Assembly: GCA_014871385.1 (NCBI GenBank)
Contig: CM026421.1
Coordinates: 19,379,981-19,443,980, forward strand
Direction of reading: 5' to 3'
DNA length: 64,000 nt
Source: Ceratodon purpureus
Lineage: Eukaryota > Streptophyta > Bryopsida > Pseudoditrichales > Ditrichaceae
Shown here: positions 49,701 to 60,839 of the stretch, piece after piece
How positions within the stretch are numbered: position 1 is the stretch's first letter
Layout: the number at the start of each line of letters is the position of its first letter
The notes under the pieces: generated by a model
Database searches by the model: none
What the model saw: only the letters and a program-made list of their open reading frames with translations
Told to the model about the DNA's origin: nothing
Translations under genes and position numbers: made by a program

Positions 49701-51556
49701 ACCCCATCTCAGTACGTTCTCTGCAGTGGACTTCACTGGTGGAGGTCTCCTCTCGGGTATACCGCCGAATTCTGTCCTCGCTAACCTCCACTGATGATCA
49801 CATGGGAGAAAACGCCTGTGTTGGTTATCATACACATTTTTTTGAGAGATAGTGAACGACGCGAGATGGTATTCTCTCCACAAATTGGACACCCGCGGTA
49901 ACCCTTAGTAACGCAACCAGCAACAATGCCGTATGCGGGAAAGTCATGAATGGTCCACATCAACATGGCTTTCATGTTGAACCGGGACATTCCTTTGTAC
50001 ATGGAAGCATCATCAGTTGGAACCCCTTGATGCCACAATATCTGAAGCTCTTCTAATAAAGGTTGCAGGTACACATCAAAATTTTCCCCGGTTACTGATT
50101 TCTTACCAGGGATTATGAGACTTAACATTATGAAATGTTTTTTAGTCGTCATCCAAGGGGGGAGGTTATAGTTTAGAATCACCACAGGCCACGTACTCCA
50201 GGTTGACCTCTTTATAGAAAACGGATTAACTCCGTCAGTGGCCAATCCTAATCTCAAGTTCCTGTCCTCGAAGGCAAACTCTGCATTCCATTTCCAATTG
50301 ATGAACCTCCACTGATACGAGTCTACAGCCCCCCTCATAATGTCATCTTCACTTCCATGACGCGCATGCCATGTCATATATGATGCTTGAACTGGAGTAC
50401 TGTACATCCTCTGCAACCTCGATATGAGTGGGAAATGTCAAAGGACTTTGATAGGCACTCTCGATTTTCCACACTGTTTGTACCGGGGAGCCTGGCACTT
50501 GGGACACCGTGTCATGTCCTTGTAGTCATCACCTCTGAACAATACGCAAGTTGATGGACCCGAGCAGCAATGTATGGTTTCGTAGCCTAGACCCAACTGT
50601 TTTAGAACCTTTGAGGCGTGATATTCATTAGTTGGCAGCGAATTCACAGAAGGTAACATACTCTTTGACAAGATAGAGAATACCTCATTGACGAGGGTGT
50701 TGGAGGCCCCGTGAGTTCTTAAACAGTTGAGGAGAATAAGTGTCCCTCCGAGCTGTGTCAATGACGAACCCGCAAACAATGGAGTGTTGGCGCTGTCTTC
50801 CAACAATTGTTGCCGGGTCAAGGGTTGATTCTCCATGGCGGGCAGATCGTCATCTTCCATCTCCTCCATATCCTCATCGCTTGAACTAAGATTTTCCCGC
50901 ACCTCGTCCACTCCTTCAGCAGTGTGCTGGTTGTTGTTATCTTCCATGAAGTCGTCATTACCACCGCCTTCCCCTGAGCCATCCTCCGCTGTACCATCTG
51001 CCTGGAACTCCCTCACGTTCCCAAGCTGATCAACTAGTCCATCATACAAGTGGAATGTATGATGAACCAGCCCGGTCATGTCCATACCCTGATCAAGAGT
51101 TTGATGACGGTTTCTTGCAAAAGCTCTGTCTCTCGATCCAAACTCCTCCGCAATGTCTCTGTCCCATTCCATATCCGACTCATCTTCATCGAAACCCTAA
51201 GTTACCGAAGGACATTGTATTATCAGTTTCAGGACTCGACTTTGATAAAACCATAGTGCTAGAAATTCAATGCGAAAGTAATCAAAGTTACTATCAATTG
51301 ATAACGTTACCTGAGTAGAACCACGATGTCTGGGGTGGCGGCCGTAGCTTCCCAAGTGTTGTCGCACAATTGCGCGGTATCGTAGTGAACGGTTCTCCCC
51401 AAGACAAACATTACAGGGACATACGCGCCTGACAGCGCGTGTCCTATCGGCCAGCAACTCTTCTCTGAATAACAGTTTTCGGTCACGGGCCTCCTGCCTT
51501 CCAATATCGTGAAGCGGCAATCTCCCCTCCGCGTCCCTGTCAACATGTTCCTCCAT
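46792..51556 (-). pseudogene. TNP2-type CACTA transposase, broken by a stop codon and a frameshift
   Basis: Catalytic transposase of the CACTA/En-Spm type. Minus-strand exons: 51556-51311 (part of the transposase-associated domain, with CPCNVC and a following HL); 51196-49590 (an acidic linker, a CPKC zinc pair, then the tnp2 core with LGLATDGVNPF and DFPAYGIVAG); 48794 to about 47.73 kb (LDVMHIERNV and a DUF4218-like part with INFPPGFFDIM and a GPVHARW block); and about 47757-46792 (DUF4216-like, FPQWLNDHV, NPFVYPSTVSQVFFIAD, WKVVLRHDP). The junction between the last two exons is unresolved. Two defects: TGA at 50438-50440 in KVL*HFPLI, where relatives have Arg, so CGA to TGA fits CpG deamination; and a frame change at the A/T run 49837-49843. 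The frame is the same before and after the stop. Divergent from TNPA. Confidence 0.85.
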
Positions 51557-51969
51557 CACACTGATTCAGGGCACACAAACTCAGAAAGAGATACCGAGTG
51601 GGAAGTGAAATGCTTATGTACCATTGCGAAAACGCCGAAGACAACAGAGTTCATCCACTTATGCATTCCGTAGTATCTCAAAACTATGATGAAAAAACGT
51701 ATTCAAAAGAGTTCGCAAATTGACAAATTCGAGCGTGGAAAAATCGATACTCGTATATTCAGGATTGCGCCAAAGGCTTATACACCATTTTCAGAACGCA
51801 CTGGACGCAAGGAGAATGAGAATAAACTGAATTAACAGTATCGTAGGAACTATCTTGATCGTTGCCTGAAAATTTAATGGCAAGACTACAAGTATCTCGC
51901 CTTACAAGGGGTCAAGGATCGAAAGAAAGTTAATCCTCTAAAACTGAGTCGACTTTAAAACCACGGATG

Positions 51970-52875
51970 CTAATATCTGCGATTCGACTTATTGTAATGT
52001 AAGTAAAACCAAATCCGGAAAAGCGAATAATACTGTCCTTCCGAGAGTCTGAACTTCAGAAGTAAGAGGTGCAGTGAGACCATCTTCACAGTGTCCAAAA
52101 AGTAATCTCGAATCAATTCTAAGTGCCTATCCAAAGTAAGGTGATGTTCTGGAGTTTCCTCAGCGCATAAGGGACAGTGGGGTTCACAATGCAGAAGACG
52201 ACGAAGTCCATTGTACATTCGGACCACGTTTGCATAGGTCTCCAAGCGTGGCAAGTCATTGAAGAACTCATCGTCAATATCGACGCCCCTTTGCTCCCCG
52301 TTTCTTGCCAACCGATAATGCAAGTCATCCTCCATCGATCCTTCGCATGCTCTCTCCAACGCTGGCAAGCCCGGGAGACCGTCTTCAAAGAACACTCCGT
52401 TACCGTCGTCCCAAATTTCGGTGTCCTGTGCAATTTGCTCTTCTTTTGCTGGATGTTTTTCAAGCTCGGAACCAGGAACCCCAGCAACAGATAGAACTGC
52501 GCCCAGGTCGGACGAATAATCTGCCCTGTTATATCGAACTTCGACATTCCTATGATCCTCGCTAGGCAGACAACTAAGACTACTCCCCGAACTAACCACT
52601 GCGAGACCAGTTGTTTCCTTCTCAGATCGTGCCTCAGCAGTAGTCGGGTCAGTCGCCAATTCCATTGGGATGATGTCAGTGGCCCTGCTCATTGACGTTG
52701 CTGCCATTTCTCTTGAGTGATAGGCCACTTCCACCGACTGTTCCGACTCCCTAGATTGAATACTATCCAGTACCTCTCCGAAATCCGGGAAGTTCCAGAT
52801 ACTTACAATCTTTCCTTCTGAATCCACTCGACTAAGACCGTAGCGGACCGAAGTCTCTGGACTCCAACACTCCAT
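51970..52875 (-). CDS. Hypothetical CACTA ORF with CPLC...HH motif
   Basis: About 301 codons from the first ATG (MECWSPETS). The first two thirds are acidic and low in structure. Near the C-terminus, LLHCEPHCPLC followed by HHLTLDRHLELIRDYF looks like a small zinc-binding motif, and its C-x2-C ... HL pattern recalls the transposase-associated domain of TNP2 proteins. It lies just upstream of TNP2 on the same strand, so it may be a separate gene or 5' exons of TNP2. Not otherwise recognised. Confidence 0.45.
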   Translation of the reverse strand: MECWSPETSVRYGLSRVDSEGKIVSIWNFPDFGEVLDSIQSRESEQSVEVAYHSREMAATSMSRATDIIPMELATDPTTAEARSEKETTGLAVVSSGSSLSCLPSEDHRNVEVRYNRADYSSDLGAVLSVAGVPGSELEKHPAKEEQIAQDTEIWDDGNGVFFEDGLPGLPALERACEGSMEDDLHYRLARNGEQRGVDIDDEFFNDLPRLETYANVVRMYNGLRRLLHCEPHCPLCAEETPEHHLTLDRHLELIRDYFLDTVKMVSLHLLLLKFRLSEGQYYSLFRIWFYLHYNKSNRRY

Positions 52876-53388
52876 TGCTACCCTACAGCGACTTGCGAGT
52901 TTTAAATTCGCCCCTCCCAACACTCAGAGTCTCTACAAATTTCCTACACCACTTCCACTTGAAGTATATCGGTCCTCCTTCATTGTTTCCAGTTCGGAGC
53001 TAACTGGTGTGTCCCTTATACCCAGCGTTCCCAATGCACATTACCCCTGTTCCTGATGTTGTTCCCCGTTATTTTTAATCACGTTCGCAGAGAACCCTCT
53101 CTTATCCCACTTGGAACTAATATCGCCGCCTGCGAAGTAATTCAGCGATGACGGCGCACGATGTTCTCTTCGCTGAACCTACTTCGACACGACTCTTGGG
53201 TGCCTTGCAGAAATAGCAGTACGAAATCCGAGATCCCGAACAACCAACCTTCGTTCAGCAGAGCGTGTCTCCACTTTTGAATCTACGACGTTTTTGGGGA
53301 TCTAGTCAGGTAGGCTACCTTTCCCTTGGTCCAATTTATCTAAAAATCTAAGTTCTACCTCAGTCCAGATCGCCGCTATTGAACCCTA
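52876..53388. promoter_or_regulatory. Divergent promoter region of the CACTA genes
   Basis: About 510 bp without a gene, separating the minus-strand ORF/TNP2 side from the plus-strand TNPA-like gene. A shared internal promoter is inferred from the divergent arrangement; no specific core element is claimed. Confidence 0.45.
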
Positions 53389-56300
53389 ATGGCGAGCTCG
53401 AGGGCATGCCATACCGATGAGTACTATGACGGCGGGGTGCCAGACTCCCCCACTTCATCACAAGGCAGCTGCTTTCAACCCGACGTTCTTGTTCAGAATC
53501 GAGTGAGAGGAGTTCACGTACCGGAAGTGGAGACCATGGCATTCCCGGCGAGGATTCCTCACGCTCCAATTATCGATGGACGATACGAGGATCAGCCTGC
53601 GATTGAACATGTAAGTTGGCTACGGACCTCTATCGTTCCCTGAAAATGCATGACAGTCAGAAGCCCGAGCTTAGAATACAACACTGGAATGGCAGAGGAG
53701 AGTATCCACTGTGCTGGCATTCCTGCCGACTCATACTCCATCACGTATGCATGACTTCATGTTCAATTGCCTCATATTTCTCGTTTCACTTAACAATGCA
53801 GTTGAGTCAGTACTCTGCGCTAGAATTCACTTAGTATGTGGTAAAGGTCACCGTCAAACGTAAGTACATTATGCTAGGGGTCATTACTCTTACCTAAATG
53901 CATGACATCTCTCGGTAATTCTGTCTGTTTCCACTGATGTGCAGGGCGTTAGGTCTTCCCAAATGCCGTCTCCTCCGAACCCGTACCCTCGCCACGATGT
54001 GCCCCTACAGTCACACGGGAACTTCGATTACTCCATCCATGAGAGTCAACAACAAACCCTCCCCTATCGTCCTCAATGGGCAGATGATCACCAAACCAGG
54101 TCAATGCATGTAACCTCGGATCAGCGCACATCCTCGAGGGCAGGACAGATTGAATCACCCGCTCATGGGAGGCCACATTCATCATACACACCACCAGAAT
54201 TGTCTGGCCAGGAGGTGCGACGTTCCTGTGGACCTCCTCCAGATGAAATTCGGATAGAACAGAACAGGAAACGAGCTGCGGGTTGTGATATTCAGAGACC
54301 TTACCTCAAGGAAATGGCTGCAGCGCACGCCCAGAACCGGGAGCCCGTCATCGAAATTCCCATCAGCAACTCAGGTACTGTAATAGGATTGAAAAGCCCA
54401 TGGCACAGTGCCGCTCGTCTTTGTGCACGTCAAACATTAAATTTCAAAGTGAGATCATATAAAGCAAAACGCGAATACTGGATGTCACAAGTAGAATGCA
54501 TAGCTGAAAAATTAGCTAAGAAGTTCACGTATACACAGCCCTTAGATATCAGATACTTAGAGAAATTCTTAAAGAACTCAATTAAAAATGATAGAAAATG
54601 TTGGAAGAAGTACTTCATTAAGTCCGGCGGTTCAAAACACCACCGTTGTCCGATAGAGGCCTTCACGGAATGGAGGAAATACTGGGTGAGTGCAGCCGGC
54701 CGTGAGGAGTCTGCACATATGACAGAGATGAGAAAGGGCAAGAACAAGTCGCAGCGTATGGAATTTGAGCAGCCAACATCCGGGGGAGGATCACGTGGAC
54801 ATCTCTATAACCAGGTTATTCATCCTTCTGTAGTCATTTGTTAGAGCTCAGTTTAATTTATCGATCTGCATGATGGATTTCTAACAATTCTGACTAGCAT
54901 GCGGCATTGATATGCATTCGGCTTTCGCATATACACTTGCGATGAACCAGATAACCATTTTCCACTTCACGCCCCTCTACATGATACATGTATTGCATAA
55001 GCCGTTTCACTCTACACTTGTTGACTAATGTTCATAACTTCGTATGTCCGAAACACAGGCAGATGCCGCTGTTTCCAATCAGGACATGTCCGGCAGGATG
55101 CAATTGCCGTCTACATTCCTTAGTGATTCGACTACGAGTCTAAGCACAGGTTTTCAATATAGCACGCCAACTGCAGGGTACAACCACGTACCTACATGCG
55201 TCTCGACGCACGGACCTCGCAACGACGATAATACTCCAAGCTTCCCTCAGGTAATTCTGCCGCTCCATGGACTGTATCCGAATAGGTATTTTCCGACCCT
55301 GTCAGCTCCGCCCGTAATGACTTCGCTGTCCACACTCCGTTCAATTTTGGGGACTTCAACCCGTAAACCACACATGCCTCCAGCTTGTTATGAACCTATG
55401 CATCGAAGTCGATTTAATGAATTACTTTTGTGTGACTACAACTTGTTTGACAACTTGACAGAGACCATCTACTCCGCAGTATGTCATCCGCGATGCCACA
55501 CGAATCAACGCCCTAGAGAACACTGTTCACCAAATGGCTTCTGACCTGAACAGTAGCAAAGAAAACATCCGCGAGGTGAAGGAGCTGCTCCTCAGATTGA
55601 TCAACCCGAGCTCGAATTCATCGTACCCGGCCCCGAGCATTCCACCTTCCGCAACCCTAAACCGAACGGCTTACACATTACATGATGGTACGTCTACTTT
55701 ACCATCCAGCGATGCTGACCCAGGTGGCGTGCTCCTCAGGAGTCAACAGAAGACCACACGGGGACATGAAGGAATTGTCGAAGAAAGCGAGGACCAACCA
55801 CACCCCCCTGCACCAGCTGACCTTGTAAGAAGACTCGGTGCATCCCCGGTAGGATCACATGGGAATTCATGGGCAAGCGGAGAAACCATCCCCGTCACCC
55901 CGAATACTCTTCTCCAAAACTTCCGAAATAAGATGCCAATTGGAGCAGCAATCAGCACTGAGGTATCCGCCTCCATTGGAACAGAGTCCCTAGAGATATC
56001 ACCTCGTCCTTCAGGTGAGAAATCCCCAGGATCATTTGTATGCCAGGAATCAGCAGTTCGATGTGATGGCAGGATCACTTCACCTGCACCGAACATCCCG
56101 GCGTCCACACAAGAGGGTGTTGCAACAAGACGGATGACATCGATGGGCGATCAAGAAACAATACCACGTGAGCCTCGAGAGAAGTTCCCGTTGGTCCTCC
56201 TTCCTCGCGGCGTCTCATCTGCCGTCGCAGCCAATACGTTGTGTTTCATTCTTCACCCGGACCATGGGTCCACAGTGATTGCAGAAGGTAGAACAGGTGG

Positions 56301-56574
56301 GAGCTGGAAATCCCCGAAACAGAAATTTGGGGCACTCTGTAGTGAGGGTGAGCAAATGGTACAGGTACATAGAATTTTGAAACCGAATCTACCTCTACTG
56401 TTTGTGGAAGAGCGCCAACCCTTTACACTTCTTGACCATGCAGTGGTTAAGCCCTCTGGCAGCAACGTGTACGTGAAATGGATATCGAAGTTGCTATGGA
56501 AGAAATCAAAGATCCCCAACGCCCGTTTGACACCAGCATCTATTGAGGACAGAGCAGAACATCAGGGTACATAG
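53389..56574 (+). CDS. TNPA-like CACTA protein (Transposase_24 / En-Spm type), four exons
   Basis: Second CACTA protein, the class that binds subterminal DNA and the transposon ends. Exons 53389-53610, 53945-54814, 55059-55250 and 55480-56574 join in frame (donors GTAAGT, GTTATT, GTAATT; acceptors GTGCAG, ACACAG, CCGCAG), giving about 792 residues with no stop. The first 215 residues are proline/serine-rich. Residues about 219-364 form a basic block (YKAKREYWM ... CWKKYFIKSGG ... EAFTEWRKYWVS ... KGKNKSQRMEF) that follows the plant TNPA pattern W-x2-YW ... N/GK-x-NR. A coiled coil follows at about 429-470 (RINALENTVHQM). A C-terminal domain at about 665-780 (FPLVLLPRGVSS ... FILHPDHGSTVIAEG) resembles the Tnp1/DUF8039-type tail. 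The start ATG follows AACCCTA. Unlike TNP2 it appears intact. Confidence 0.78.
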
Positions 56575-57500
56575 AATTGATCAGCGAACTCTATTGTTGA
56601 CTACAGAGCACTCGCCGTGATATCTTTATATCAGAGAGCTCTTCTCAAATTTTGTTGGACACCGTGATACGAGAATTAAATGGAAAAATGAACTGGGTTT
56701 TTCTTTGATCTACGCATGTGTCTTCGGCAGAACTATATTGCATGTTTGTACTCCGAATGCCCTGATTTGGTTACACGCAGCGTCTCCTCCCCTCGTCCAT
56801 GCATAAACCCTAGAAACGAATTGAGCAATTGCATGCTCTGAGCAGCAGTGCGACCAATAAAACCCTAATTTTTGGGAAGCATACGATCCCTAATTTTTGA
56901 AATTCAGGTCCATATTAGAGGCCGATAACCGCCGGTTATCAATCTAAACCACATGCCCGTATCATCGTGCGTGATACCCTGAACGATCCATTTTATAAGT
57001 AGTACCCGGAATGGTGGCGGGTATAATCCGACGACCGGTCGGATATCAACACATTAAACCCGGAACCTAGGATCCTATTGATGCCCGGGCTTGTATAACG
57101 ATATGCCGGGTATTCGCTTTCCGATCAGGGCTTCACCAACCGGATACCTCAGGATAGAAAGGATATCAACCACTTCTTGTCGGGTATGAGCACGGTAATA
57201 ACTCTGAGAATTTTACCGAAACCACACATCCAAATCGAGTTGGATGGGAACCTTCATCTGAACATCCATCACTTCGGAAAAATTACTTGCCAAACCGCTT
57301 GTCATTTATTCACAAACAGTGTTTGAGTAAGTTAGGCGTGACCCACGTGACGAACCTAGAACCCTTTCGCCTTTCTGTGGGACCGGTATAGCACAGCGCG
57401 AGCCCTTCCCAGTTCTCCGAAATAGAAACTGAGCCTGCCCAATTACACCGAAATGATTTTCTGAACACCAGAGCTCCCAGTCCCAATTTGGTCCCCATTC
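56575..57500. other. CACTA right subterminal region
   Basis: No gene seen. Rich in CCGG and GGGTA(T) motifs, many as short palindromes (ATAACCGCCGGTTAT, GACGACCGGTC, GCCGGGTATTCG, GTCGGGTATG), clustered at about 56.93-57.20 kb. ACACCG copies follow nearer the end. Similar motifs at 15.42-15.46 kb on the left support a role as transposase-binding subterminal repeats; this role is inferred. Confidence 0.6.
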
Positions 57501-57542
57501 CGGTGTAATTTCCGGTGTATTGGACTGCCTTTTCTACTAGTG
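57501..57542 (-). repeat. Right terminal inverted repeat of the CACTA element
   Basis: Read on the minus strand it begins CACTAGTAGAAAAGGC and contains two ACACCG copies; pairs with 15011-15053. Confidence 0.95.
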
Positions 57543-57545
57543 AGT
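57543..57545. repeat. Right 3-bp target-site duplication (AGT)
   Basis: Copy of 15008-15010 directly after the right CACTA terminus. Confidence 0.9.
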
Positions 57546-58101
57546 CTACAATTCTAAATCAAACATTGTATAAACAGCGATCCTTAAGTACCCATTCCAA
57601 AATTTCTTATCCATCACTAAGAACACTGAAATCACAATTGCACTACAGGATACTCACTTAAACCAGGGATACATGTATATATAGCGGGAATAGGCTCGTA
57701 TTCATTCGTAACCCTAATCTCCCAGAACTGTCTTCCAATCACACGAGTAGTCAAGCTTCTTTTCACGTCCAAATACATTAACACCCACAATGCCTCGGCT
57801 GTGCACAGTCTTGGGCCCCGGCCTTCTGGTAAAATGCTCAATTTCAGCAAAACAACGGACTTAGGTGAGTGAAACTCACGGTAATAGGAGCCCAGAATAA
57901 TAACCAAGTCAACAAACACAACACTTGAGCTGACGACACAAAAAACAAAACAAAGCAAGGAAACGCTCAGAACATGCCTGTGGAAGCACAATTAGGGTTA
58001 CAAGCTCACATACTCTCTGTCTCCGAACAGAGCTTGCACCGGGCTATGTCGTGAGCTCATGGAGGTTTGCTAGCTCGGCTCCGGGGTTGCGGACTCTCGT
58101 C
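57546..58101. promoter_or_regulatory. Upstream region of the ER membrane protein gene
   Basis: About 556 bp between the CACTA end and the first ATG. No gene; the open frame on the minus strand (57632-57991) has no support. It should contain the promoter and 5' leader. In the pre-insertion locus it would have been contiguous with the region upstream of MED17. Confidence 0.5.
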
Positions 58102-60839
58102 ATGGTTCCAGCCATGAGGATTCGGGCGGTGGTGCTGGTGGTGGTGGCAATTGGACTTGTTGTTGGGGGAGTGGAAGCGGGGTACGGGTACGGGTACGGG
58201 CTGGAGGCAGCGGTGTCGAAGGCGAGCGTGGATCCGTTGGGGGAGAATGACACGTTCGCTGCGATGTCGCCGGCGCTGCTGCGGCTGCTGGCGCACCCTG
58301 TAGGATTCGATGTGGATAAGAAGAGGGAGGAGCTGCTGGCGTTGGAGTCGACTACTCTGTTGCGGGTGAGGTTGGTAGGGTTTAGTGAGGATCGTCGGAG
58401 GTTGGCGCAGCTGGAGTCGCAGCTGATGAAGTATGTTGACGCGCTTAACCCTGACATTCATGCGAATGTGATTGGGCATGTGCCGCATCGGATGATGGCC
58501 AAGACGAGGATTTCGCTTGAAGTTGAGAGGATCCAGGGGGATTTGGGGGAGAAGATTCACGACGCCATTCATCAGTCGATAAGCAGGGTATGGTTTTGTT
58601 TTGTTGCTCTTTGATCTGGAGGTTGGGGATTCATCGGGTGTGGCAGCTGACGCTAGTGTGGTTACTTTTGGAGGGAGCTTCATGTTGGATATAATGCAGA
58701 ATGGTGGGGATGATAGAATGTGGTGATGGCATTGTCGACTTGATTAGCTTGAGGGGGTTTATCAGAAAGATTCAAATTGAATTGAAATTATGCTGATCGT
58801 TTTAGCATGTTGTCTGTTTGTAATTCGTTTTAGGGCGTGCTTTTGGAACACTAGCTCGCTGGGAGCTTAGACCTGAATGTTGAATAGATTGCTGATTTGG
58901 GGTTGTTTTGAATGCAGAGTACTGCAATGAGAACTGCGTGGCAGCATCATGAAGTACCTCACGAAGTTGTTGATGACATTGTCCGAGCGCAGCTGGAAGA
59001 TCCACTTCCGTCTTATACTATTTATCTTCTTAATTTGAGACCCCAAACGAAAGGAAAATATGCTTATTCTTATGGCGAGACTAGTGGTTCGCTCCATCAT
59101 ACGACATGTCTGGGGACTTTGTGGGCGGGAAAAAAGCGGTATATGTGGGTAGATCTTGCTGCTGGACCTGTCGAGTATGGTCCCGCCAGTTCTGGAGAAG
59201 GTTACGTGAAAGGGGAGATGCTTCCACTAGCTTCCAATTACGGGGTTGGCCAAGAAAATGCATTTGCAGCCGATTTAGCTTCGTTAGTGTGGAGTGCTGC
59301 GCAGATGCTTTTGGCTCCATCTGTGCGCATCCCTGTGTCGTTTGAAGAGAATTTGGAGGTAATACCTTACTGCTTCTTTGAAGGTGTTGTCAAAGAGTGT
59401 TTAACCATTGCCCTGCCGTGTGCGATGCTTGTGAGAATCAATGGGGATAATTCTGTGACTAACACAAGTGGATGATGTTCTGGTCAGGTACATATTGTGC
59501 ATATCAAAGCCGGTGAAACGGAGCCTGATCCGTATGGCCTGGACTTTAAAGCTATCGAAGCTCAATTTTTGGAAGATAATCAGGGTTTGCTATTCTCGCG
59601 GCAGAGCTTGAAATTTAAGTACGCTTCAGTCAAGCTTTCCGAGTGCTCCGAGTGTTCAGCTGCCTTCTCCCGCGCGATTCGAACTTACACCTCACGTATC
59701 CACCTTGAGAGTTATGGTCTGTTTCTGGATGAGTACCTTGACTCAAAGGAACTGCACCAATTCCTAACGGAGTTTGGAGAGGAATTGGCGGACGAAGGTG
59801 GTTTGAAACGACCAGAGGGACCTGTTAGGGTCGTTCCTGTGTATGTGTGGGACCTGGATACCGAAAGGCAGTTGCTTTTGGACCGTTTCCATCAAGTAAG
59901 TAGTAATCTGATCACCTGGAATTCGTTATTACAGCATTGTGATTATTGTTCTCGTGTTCTATTCGGTTTTAGAAACTAGTAATTCTCATGGAACTGTTTG
60001 CGTTTTGATTCCTTGTACTATTCGAAGTCATTTTTCTCAACAATGTCTACCTAGTACAGGTCACTCGATTTTTCACAGGTACCAGGAATCTCTATTGTTG
60101 TCCCGTGTTTGATGTTTGTTGGTACTGTGGATGCATTCAGGTCATGCCTTTTCGAGATATGGTAATTGCTGTGAGAACCATAGTGGCCCAGGCGGTAATC
60201 GAGTACAGCTGTAATGGGCGGCAATTGTTGGTATCGACACGGAATATGGAAAGACCGATTACTGGAGCAATCCTTCAAAGTCTCTTTGGGGTAGCACCCA
60301 CCCACGTCACGTGGAGTTCCAAGCACAACAGCACAATGGTGGACTACCGATGGGGCGTTGGCCATACTCCTTTTGGACCGTTTTCAGAGACTAACAGCCT
60401 ATCTTTTGCTCAGCGAGACGCAGCGCGCAGGAATACGATTCTGACGATGCTGAATTCCACCATGTCTAGTGTGTTGGATACTCTGCAGTCTATCAAGAAC
60501 TACGGTGGAGAAAAGGAGCTCCTGGGCATGAAACATCACATGGAGTACACACAGAGGTGGAACTTGCTTGTTTATAAACTGAACAAGGTCATGAATTCCC
60601 TGTCGCACTTCGATTTTGATACTGCTCTGTATTTCTTGAAGTCGTCAGAGCATGATATGTACGCCCTTCACGGGCTTGCCTTCATTGCATCCTCAGAGTT
60701 CGAAGCATCTTTAAAATGCTTTGAGGAACCTCCTTTCCCTTGGATCCCTCTCCTCCTCGGGGTGGGGGTTGTAGGTGTGTTAGTATATGTGTGGAACATG
60801 CGTGACAAATTTTTTGTGAATAAGAAAAAACGTTTCTGA
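58102..60839 (+). CDS. Type I ER membrane protein of the plant DUF7906 (At3g28720-like) family, four exons
   Basis: Exons 58102-58587, 58918-59358, 59488-59895 and 60141-60839 join in frame with GT-AG introns, giving about 677 residues, close to the Arabidopsis relative as I recall it. The biochemical function is not known to me. A signal peptide is clear (MRIRAVVLVVVAIGLVVGG), followed by a long lumenal region with conserved-looking blocks SYTIYLLNL, YVWDLDTERQLLLDRFHQ, FRDMVIAVRT and NSTMSSVLDTLQSIKNYGG. A single membrane segment lies near the C-terminus (WIPLLLGVGVVGVLVYVW). The protein ends KKRF, a KKxx dilysine signal for retrieval to the ER. The first ATG in the open frame is at 58102; a second at 58114 would keep the signal peptide. 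Divergent from MED17 across the CACTA element. Confidence 0.85.

Larger units (their letters stand above)
15011..57542. mobile_element. CACTA (En/Spm) DNA transposon, 42.5 kb including a nested retrotransposon array
   Basis: The element is bounded by inverted CACTAGTAGAAAAGGC termini and a 3-bp AGT duplication. It encodes a TNP2-type transposase on the minus strand (46792-51556), a divergent TNPA-like protein on the plus strand (53389-56574), an extra ORF between them (51970-52875) and an accessory gene near the left end (16060-17530). A retrotransposon array of 26,087 bp plus a 5-bp duplication interrupts it at 18287-44383; without these the element would be about 16.4 kb, normal for an autonomous CACTA. 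The termini are well preserved, but TNP2 carries a nonsense codon and a frameshift, so as assembled this copy is probably non-autonomous. It lies between the divergent genes MED17 and the ER membrane gene. Confidence 0.93.

Noticed and set aside
53949..54194. Minus-strand frame within the TNPA-like gene
   Set aside because: Antisense to a spliced frame with consistent junctions.
58051..58101. Upstream GTG start for the ER membrane protein
   Set aside because: The frame is open upstream but begins with GTG; the first ATG at 58102 directly precedes a good signal peptide.
58044..58683. Two long minus-strand frames (137 and 208 codons) opposite exon 1 of the ER membrane gene
   Set aside because: GC-rich shadows of a well-supported exon; composition dominated by His, Arg, Pro and Ser.
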